Source of the DNA: Lachnospiraceae bacterium UBA7784
GTDB lineage: Bacteria > Bacillota > Clostridia > Lachnospirales > Lachnospiraceae
DNA: 17,807 nt
Assembly (NCBI GenBank): GCA_002480925.1
Contig: DLDA01000013.1
Coordinates: 1 to 17,807, forward strand
Direction of reading: 5' to 3'
Part shown: in pieces, positions 13,238-17,807 of the stretch
Layout of the letters: each line of letters starts with the position of its first letter
Position numbering within the stretch: the first letter of the stretch is position 1
Made by a program: the position numbers and the translations under genes
Notes under the pieces: model-generated
What the model saw: the letters and a program-made list of their open reading frames with translations, nothing else
The model's database searches: none
Told to the model about the DNA's origin: nothing

Positions 13238-13713
13238 TGTCTTTTGAGGTAGAAAGATTGACTAATATAGAAGTAAGAGAAAATCCAAATATACTTACCT
13301 GTGATGATATAGAAAGGATCCTTCCCCACAGGCAGCCCATGCTTATGATAGACCGTATAGTCGACTATGAGCCGCTTAAATGGGCTGTAGGTGAGAAGCT
13401 TATGAGCAGGAATGACCCGGTATTCGCAGGACATTTCCCGGCCTATCCGGTCTTTCCGGGGGTGCTCTCACTAGAGGCTATAGCCCAGTGCGGAGCATGT
13501 GCACTCCTCACCTCACCTGACTTCAAGGGTAAGATGCCTATGTTTGGATCGGTAAAGAACGCCAGATTCAAGTCCCAGGTGCGTCCGGGCGATGTCCTTA
13601 CCATAAAGACAGTCCTTACCAATATGAAGGCAAATGTAGGACTTGCAGAGGGAGCGGCATATGTTGGCGACCGTCTCGCAGTAAAATGCAGCTTTTCTTT
13701 TGTGATCGTATAG
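13237..13713 (+). CDS. fabZ: 3-hydroxyacyl-ACP dehydratase
   Basis: A 158-residue hot-dog-fold enzyme that dehydrates 3-hydroxyacyl-ACP. ILPHRQPMLMIDRIVDYEP (28-46) and the active-site helix GHFPAYPVFPGVLSLEAIAQ place catalytic His66 and Glu80. The FPAYPV stretch has Ala where most FabZ proteins have Gly or another small/polar residue. It has about 15 residues before the conserved core, somewhat longer than typical FabZ. The ATG overlaps fabF's stop (TGATG) and the gene ends in TAG. It is the last gene of the operon; no convincing intrinsic terminator follows, only the A/T-rich AAAAAGGGTTTTT at about 13722-13734. Confidence 0.96.
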   Translation: MSFEVERLTNIEVRENPNILTCDDIERILPHRQPMLMIDRIVDYEPLKWAVGEKLMSRNDPVFAGHFPAYPVFPGVLSLEAIAQCGACALLTSPDFKGKMPMFGSVKNARFKSQVRPGDVLTIKTVLTNMKANVGLAEGAAYVGDRLAVKCSFSFVIV

Positions 13714-13750
13714 GAATTTGCAAAAAGGGTTTTTATTATCCTTCCTTTTG

Positions 13751-13759
13751 TGATATAAT
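13751..13759 (+). promoter_or_regulatory. Extended -10 promoter of purL
   Basis: TGA-TATAAT (13751-13759) is a TG-n-TATAAT extended -10. The region 17 bases upstream (TTTTAT, 13731-13736) is a poor -35, compensated by the extended element. The predicted start is near 13766. Confidence 0.65.
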
Positions 13760-13762
13760 CAG

Positions 13763-13786
13763 ACAGATGTAGATTTTTACATCTGT
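13763..13786 (+). promoter_or_regulatory. Perfect 9-bp inverted repeat at the purL transcription start
   Basis: ACAGATGTA (13763-13771) and TACATCTGT (13778-13786) are perfect complements around GATTTT. The palindrome begins 4 bases after the -10 element and covers the predicted start site. It may be a repressor site or a 5' mRNA hairpin. No T-run follows, so it is not a simple attenuator, and it does not fit the purine riboswitch pattern. Confidence 0.55.
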
Positions 13787-13821
13787 TGGCTGTTGTTTCC
13801 GTTTTCACGAAAGGAAAGACC

Positions 13822-16800
13822 ATGGGAAAAGTTAGACGCGTATATGTAGAAAAAAAGCCTGATTTCGCAGTTGCTGCGAAGCAGCTTTCACACGAGTTAC
13901 GCCATTTCGTCGGCATTGATGGTATTACCGGCGTAAGGCTTCTTGTTCGTTATGATGTTTCAGATCTTCCGGACAATGTATTTGATAAAGCAGTCCGCAC
14001 AGTATTCTCTGAGCCACCTGTAGATTATGTTTACGAGGAGAGCTTCGATTATACCGGGCGGATTTTTTCTGTGGAATTCCTGCCTGGACAGTTTGACCAG
14101 AGAGCAGACTCAGCTGAGCAGTGCATGAAGCTCCTTGACGATCAGGCCAGCCCTATCATAAAGACAGCTACGACCTATGTTATCGAGGGAGAGATCTCTG
14201 ATGACGATTTTGACCGGATCAAAAAGCACTGTGTAAATCCGGTTGATTCGAGGATAGCAGACGAGAGCAAGCCTGATAGTCTGGAGGACGATTTCAGTGA
14301 ACCGGAGGATGTCGAGATTCTTGATGGATTCTGCGACGAGAGCGATGGTGATTTCAGAAAGAGATATGATTCGCTTGGCCTTGCCATGACCTATAAGGAT
14401 TTCCTTCATATAAGAGATTATTTCAGGGCAGATGAGCACAGGGACCCGTCTATTACAGAGATAAGGGTTCTTGATACATACTGGTCTGATCACTGCCGTC
14501 ATACTACATTCTCGACAGAGCTTACAAGTATTGAGTTCGAGGACGGCTACTATAAGAAGCCTATGATGGATTCTTATCAGAAATACTGTGATAATTACAA
14601 GGTCCTTTACAGGGACAGGAACGATAAGTTTGTCTGCCTTATGGATCTTGCTACTATAGGCGCAAAGCTCCTTAAGAAAAAGGGACTATTAGACGACCAG
14701 GAGGAGTCGGACGAGATAAATGCCTGCTCCATAGTGATCCCTATAGAGGTGGATGGAAAGACAGAGGAGTGGCTCCTTAATTTCAAAAACGAGACCCATA
14801 ACCATCCTACAGAAATAGAACCGTTCGGTGGTGCTGCGACCTGCCTTGGAGGCGCTATAAGAGATCCTCTCTCAGGAAGGACCTATGTATACCAGGCCAT
14901 GAGGATCACAGGTGCAGCTGATCCGATAAGACCTGTAAGCGAGACCTTAGAGGGTAAGCTTCCTCAGAAAAAGCTTGTCCGTGAGGCTGCTCATGGCTAC
15001 AGCTCATACGGAAACCAGATAGGACTTGCGACAGGATATGTAAAGGAAATATATCATCCTGATTATGTAGCAAAGAGGATGGAGATCGGGGCTGTGATAG
15101 CAGCTGCTCCAAGAAGAGCTGTAAGGAGACTTGACTCGGATCCGGGTGATAAGATAATCCTGCTCGGAGGCCGTACCGGACGTGACGGTATAGGCGGTGC
15201 CACAGGCTCGTCAAAGGCTCATAATACCAAATCTACGGCACTTTGCGGAGCTGAGGTCCAGAAGGGTAATCCACCTACAGAGAGAAAGCTTCAGAGGCTC
15301 TTCAGGCGTGAGGAGGTCGCTTATCTGATAAAGAAATGTAATGACTTCGGTGCCGGCGGTGTATCGGTTGCCATAGGAGAGCTTGCCAGAGGACTTAAGG
15401 TAAATCTCGATCTGGTTCCGAAGAAGTATGCAGGGCTTGATGGAACAGAGCTTGCTATTTCAGAGTCTCAGGAGAGGATGGCAGTCGTTGTTGCTCCGGC
15501 AGATGTTGACAAGTTCCTTTCATATGCTGCTGAGGAAAATCTCGAGGCGACTGTTGTAGCCGAGGTGACAGAGGAACCAAGGCTTCGTCTTGACTGGAGA
15601 GGAAAGACCATAGTTGATCTCTCAAGAGATTTCCTTGATACAAACGGAGCTCATCAGGAGACAGGGGTTGTCGTAGAGATACCTGATAAGGATAAGGATT
15701 ATCTTGGGGACTATGCTCTGTCAAAGGTAAAGAAGGATATAGAGAAGGATGATTACAAGGCAGCCTGGCTAGATACCCTTTCAGACCTCAATGTATGCTC
15801 ACAGAAGGGGCTTGTCGAGATGTTCGACGGTTCGATCGGAGCATCGTCTGTATTTATGCCTTTCGGTGGGAAGTATCAGCTGACAGAGACCCAGAGCATG
15901 GTAGCCAAGCTTCCTGTCGGAAATCATAAGTGCGATACTGTATCCATGATGGCATATGGCTTTGATCCTTATCTGTCCAAATGGAGTCCATATCACGGAG
16001 CCATTTATTCTATAACCGAGTCTATGGCAAAGATCGTTGCAGCAGGCGGCGATTTCAGAAAGATCCGCTTTACATTCCAGGAATACTTCAGGAGGATGAA
16101 TGAGGATCCCAAGAGATGGAGCCAGCCTTTTGCAGCCCTTCTCGGAGCCTTTGAGGCACAGATGAGATATGGCCTTCCTTCGATCGGAGGAAAGGATTCC
16201 ATGTCAGGTACCTTTAACGACATAGATGTTCCGCCGACCCTCTGCTCATTTGCAGTTGATACAGCAGATGTGCATGATATAATCACACCAGAGCTTAAAA
16301 AGGCAGGAGACAAGCTGGTTCTCTTCTGGATCTCAAAGGATCTCTATGATCTTCCTGAATATGACCAGGTAATGAGGCTCTATGATACTATCCATCAGCT
16401 AATAAAGGCAAAGGCTATAGTCTCAGCCTATGTGATAGATAATTACGGAGTAGCAGCTGCTGCCTCCAAGATGGCCTTCGGAAACGGATTTGGAGTAAAG
16501 CTTTCCATGACGTCTGAAAAGAATGCTTTCAGGGCTTATCCTTGCGCTATCCTGGCCGAGGTCCCACAATCAGCAATGGAGGCTGTTGATTCAGCTATGA
16601 CAGACAACAGCCTGTCTGATTACTATGATACCGTAGGTGAGGTTACAGATGACAGGATGTTTACCATTGGAAGCACCTCCTTTGCTGCAAGCGAGGCCCT
16701 TCTAGCCTGGAAGGCTCCTCTCGAGGGCGTATTTGCGACAAGGGCGGATTCTTGTAAGACTCCTGTAGAATGCAGACTCTATGATGAGAAAAATATATAT

Positions 16801-17619
16801 GTCTGCAAAAACAGGGTCGCAAAGCCGAATGTATTCATTCCGGTATTCCCTGGGACCAACTGTGAGTATGATTCAGCGAGGGCCTTCGAGCAGGCAGGAG
16901 CGACTACGAACACAGTAGTATTCAGAAACCAGAATGCAGAGGATATCAGATCTTCAGTCGATGATTTCGTAAATGGCATAAACAAGGCTCAGATAGTTAT
17001 GTTCCCTGGTGGTTTCTCAGCAGGAGACGAGCCGGAGGGCAGTGCGAAGTTCTTTGCTACGGCTTTCAGAAATGAAAAGATAACCGAGGCCATCGAGGAT
17101 TTGATCACAAAGAGAGATGGACTTGTCCTTGGTATCTGCAACGGATTCCAGGCTCTGATAAAGCTCGGCCTTGTACCTTATGGAAAAGTAACGGAGCAGA
17201 AGCCTGACTCACCGACACTTACCTACAATACGATCGGACGCCATATCAGTAAGATCGCCTATACAAAGGTTGTATCCAACAAGAGCCCATGGCTTCGCCT
17301 GGCAGGCCTTGGAAGCGTCTATGGCATTCCTGCATCACACGGCGAGGGAAGATTCGTCGCAGACGAGAAATGGCTTGACAAGCTGTTCGCAAATGGACAG
17401 GTAGCAACCCAGTATGTTGACATAGACGGAAACTGCTCAATGGACGAAGAGTGGAATATCAACGGATCCTACCGTGCAGTAGAGGGAATCACAAGCGAGG
17501 ATGGTCGTATCCTCGGAAAGATGTGCCACTGCGAGAGGATAGGAGACGGAGTGTCGAAGAATATCTACGGCAATCTGGATATGAAGGTCTTCGAGTCAGG
17601 AGTTAGCTACTTTAAGTGA
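13822..17619 (+). CDS. purL: Phosphoribosylformylglycinamidine synthase, single-chain
   Basis: A 1265-residue enzyme converting FGAR, ATP and glutamine to FGAM in purine synthesis. The N-terminal PurS-like region and linker (to about 230) contain RVLDTYWSDHCRHTTF. The first PurM-like ATPase half has FKNETHNHPTEIEPFGG (321-337) and GGRTGRDGIGGATGSS (449-464); a second half follows with SIGGKDSMSG. The C-terminal glutamine amidotransferase (from about 1003) has FPGTNCEYDSARAF, FPGGFSAGDE, nucleophile Cys1106 in GICNGFQAL, and His1173/Glu1175 in ASHGEGRF. All three functions that are split into PurS, PurL and PurQ in Bacillus are fused here. ATG 13822 is chosen because AAGGA (13811-13815) sits 6 bases upstream; a frame from 13786 would start inside the palindrome. 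carA follows. Confidence 0.97.
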   Translation: MGKVRRVYVEKKPDFAVAAKQLSHELRHFVGIDGITGVRLLVRYDVSDLPDNVFDKAVRTVFSEPPVDYVYEESFDYTGRIFSVEFLPGQFDQRADSAEQCMKLLDDQASPIIKTATTYVIEGEISDDDFDRIKKHCVNPVDSRIADESKPDSLEDDFSEPEDVEILDGFCDESDGDFRKRYDSLGLAMTYKDFLHIRDYFRADEHRDPSITEIRVLDTYWSDHCRHTTFSTELTSIEFEDGYYKKPMMDSYQKYCDNYKVLYRDRNDKFVCLMDLATIGAKLLKKKGLLDDQEESDEINACSIVIPIEVDGKTEEWLLNFKNETHNHPTEIEPFGGAATCLGGAIRDPLSGRTYVYQAMRITGAADPIRPVSETLEGKLPQKKLVREAAHGYSSYGNQIGLATGYVKEIYHPDYVAKRMEIGAVIAAAPRRAVRRLDSDPGDKIILLGGRTGRDGIGGATGSSKAHNTKSTALCGAEVQKGNPPTERKLQRLFRREEVAYLIKKCNDFGAGGVSVAIGELARGLKVNLDLVPKKYAGLDGTELAISESQERMAVVVAPADVDKFLSYAAEENLEATVVAEVTEEPRLRLDWRGKTIVDLSRDFLDTNGAHQETGVVVEIPDKDKDYLGDYALSKVKKDIEKDDYKAAWLDTLSDLNVCSQKGLVEMFDGSIGASSVFMPFGGKYQLTETQSMVAKLPVGNHKCDTVSMMAYGFDPYLSKWSPYHGAIYSITESMAKIVAAGGDFRKIRFTFQEYFRRMNEDPKRWSQPFAALLGAFEAQMRYGLPSIGGKDSMSGTFNDIDVPPTLCSFAVDTADVHDIITPELKKAGDKLVLFWISKDLYDLPEYDQVMRLYDTIHQLIKAKAIVSAYVIDNYGVAAAASKMAFGNGFGVKLSMTSEKNAFRAYPCAILAEVPQSAMEAVDSAMTDNSLSDYYDTVGEVTDDRMFTIGSTSFAASEALLAWKAPLEGVFATRADSCKTPVECRLYDEKNIYVCKNRVAKPNVFIPVFPGTNCEYDSARAFEQAGATTNTVVFRNQNAEDIRSSVDDFVNGINKAQIVMFPGGFSAGDEPEGSAKFFATAFRNEKITEAIEDLITKRDGLVLGICNGFQALIKLGLVPYGKVTEQKPDSPTLTYNTIGRHISKIAYTKVVSNKSPWLRLAGLGSVYGIPASHGEGRFVADEKWLDKLFANGQVATQYVDIDGNCSMDEEWNINGSYRAVEGITSEDGRILGKMCHCERIGDGVSKNIYGNLDMKVFESGVSYFK

Positions 17620-17621
17620 TT

Positions 17622-17683
17622 AGGATACAGGGGATAGGATATAGGGGATAGGATTTGTTTCTAACCCCTATCCCCTAAATCCT
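17622..17683 (+). repeat. Tandem 14-bp repeat and large hairpin between purL and carA
   Basis: AGGATACAGGGGAT (17622-17635) is repeated as AGGATATAGGGGAT (17636-17649), then starts a third time (AGGAT). The segment 17636-17652 pairs with 17667-17683 at 16 of 17 positions around a 14-base loop. No T-run follows on either side, so it is not a standard terminator. It occupies nearly the whole purL-carA gap. Confidence 0.7.
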
Positions 17684-17703
17684 CAAATAAAGAAAGGAAA
17701 AGA

Positions 17704-17807
17704 ATGAAAGCATATCTTTACCTCGAAGACGGTACGGTTTTCACAGGTGAGAGCATTGGCTCTACAAGAGAGTCCATAAGCGAAGTCGTGTTCAACACTT
17801 CGATGAC
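17704..17807 (+). CDS. carA: Carbamoyl-phosphate synthase small subunit, N-terminal part (partial)
   Basis: The window ends after 34 codons, which read [19 protein letters not shown] followed by a stretch ending SEVVFNTSM. This matches the conserved N-terminus of CarA, the glutamine-hydrolysing small subunit that feeds ammonia to CarB for pyrimidine and arginine synthesis. AAAGGAAAAG (17692-17701) provides a ribosome site before the ATG. It lies 84 bases after purL, across the repeat hairpin, and has no clear promoter of its own in the gap, so it may share the purL transcript. Catalytic residues lie beyond the window. Confidence 0.92.
   Translation, partial: MKAYLYLEDGTVFTGESIGSTRESISEVVFNTSM

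Noticed and set aside
13760..13821. Purine riboswitch in the purL leader
   Set aside because: The three-way junction core (TATA..., TCTACC, conserved loop pairing) is absent; only a simple hairpin is present.
13443..13916. 157-codon reverse frame across the fabZ end and purL start
   Set aside because: Covers the purL promoter and palindrome and is antisense to two well-identified genes; its composition is that of a shadow frame.
14110..14502. 130-codon reverse frame within purL
   Set aside because: Wholly antisense to the conserved purL coding sequence, no start signals, no recognisable domain.

Overview
The window looks like a chromosomal core region of a low-to-moderate GC Firmicute, most likely a Lachnospiraceae-type Clostridium relative. 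The reasons are the FabK enoyl reductase in a MarR-headed acp/acc/fab cluster, strong AGGAGG-type ribosome binding sites, heavy AGA/AGG and ATA codon use, a ThiT vitamin S-component, and a single-chain PurL next to carA. The genus cannot be named from sequence alone. No phage, CRISPR array, intact transposon or defence system is visible.

Layout. (1) 1-440: the 3' tip of a 23S rRNA gene, a GCGA-rich repetitive spacer with no 5S gene, a tRNA-Trp and a strong intrinsic terminator. (2) 464-5021, all forward: a YitT-family membrane protein; a Gx-transporter/NusG-domain-II pair; then, behind its own promoter, a divergent PAP2 protein, a DMT exporter, a small PsiE-like membrane protein and the thiamine S-component ThiT. 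(3) 5028-6288, reverse: a MarR-family regulator overlapping proB (glutamate 5-kinase). (4) 6289-6485: a divergent control region with two promoters and TTAGNNAA boxes, four of them phased at exactly 15 bp. (5) 6486-13713: a tightly coupled type II fatty-acid synthesis operon, acpP-accD-accA-fabH-fabK-fabD-fabG-fabF-fabZ. (6) 13754-17807: purL with its own promoter and a start-site palindrome, a repeat hairpin, and the beginning of carA.

How it works together. The fab operon covers carboxyltransfer to malonyl-CoA (AccA/AccD), malonyl transfer to ACP (FabD), priming (FabH), elongation (FabF), ketoreduction (FabG), dehydration (FabZ) and enoyl reduction (FabK). The biotin carrier and biotin carboxylase (AccB, AccC) are absent and must be encoded elsewhere. 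The divergent MarR protein is positioned like FabT of streptococci and probably binds the TTAGNNAA boxes, repressing both itself and the operon.

Most of the window is ordinary housekeeping DNA. The observations most worth a second look are the four-box phased operator array, an in-frame amber stop between the best ribosome binding site and the thiT reading frame, the repetitive post-23S spacer, a micro-ORF/hairpin unit after yitT, the repeat hairpin between purL and carA, and an Asn-to-Asp change at the FabG tetrad position.
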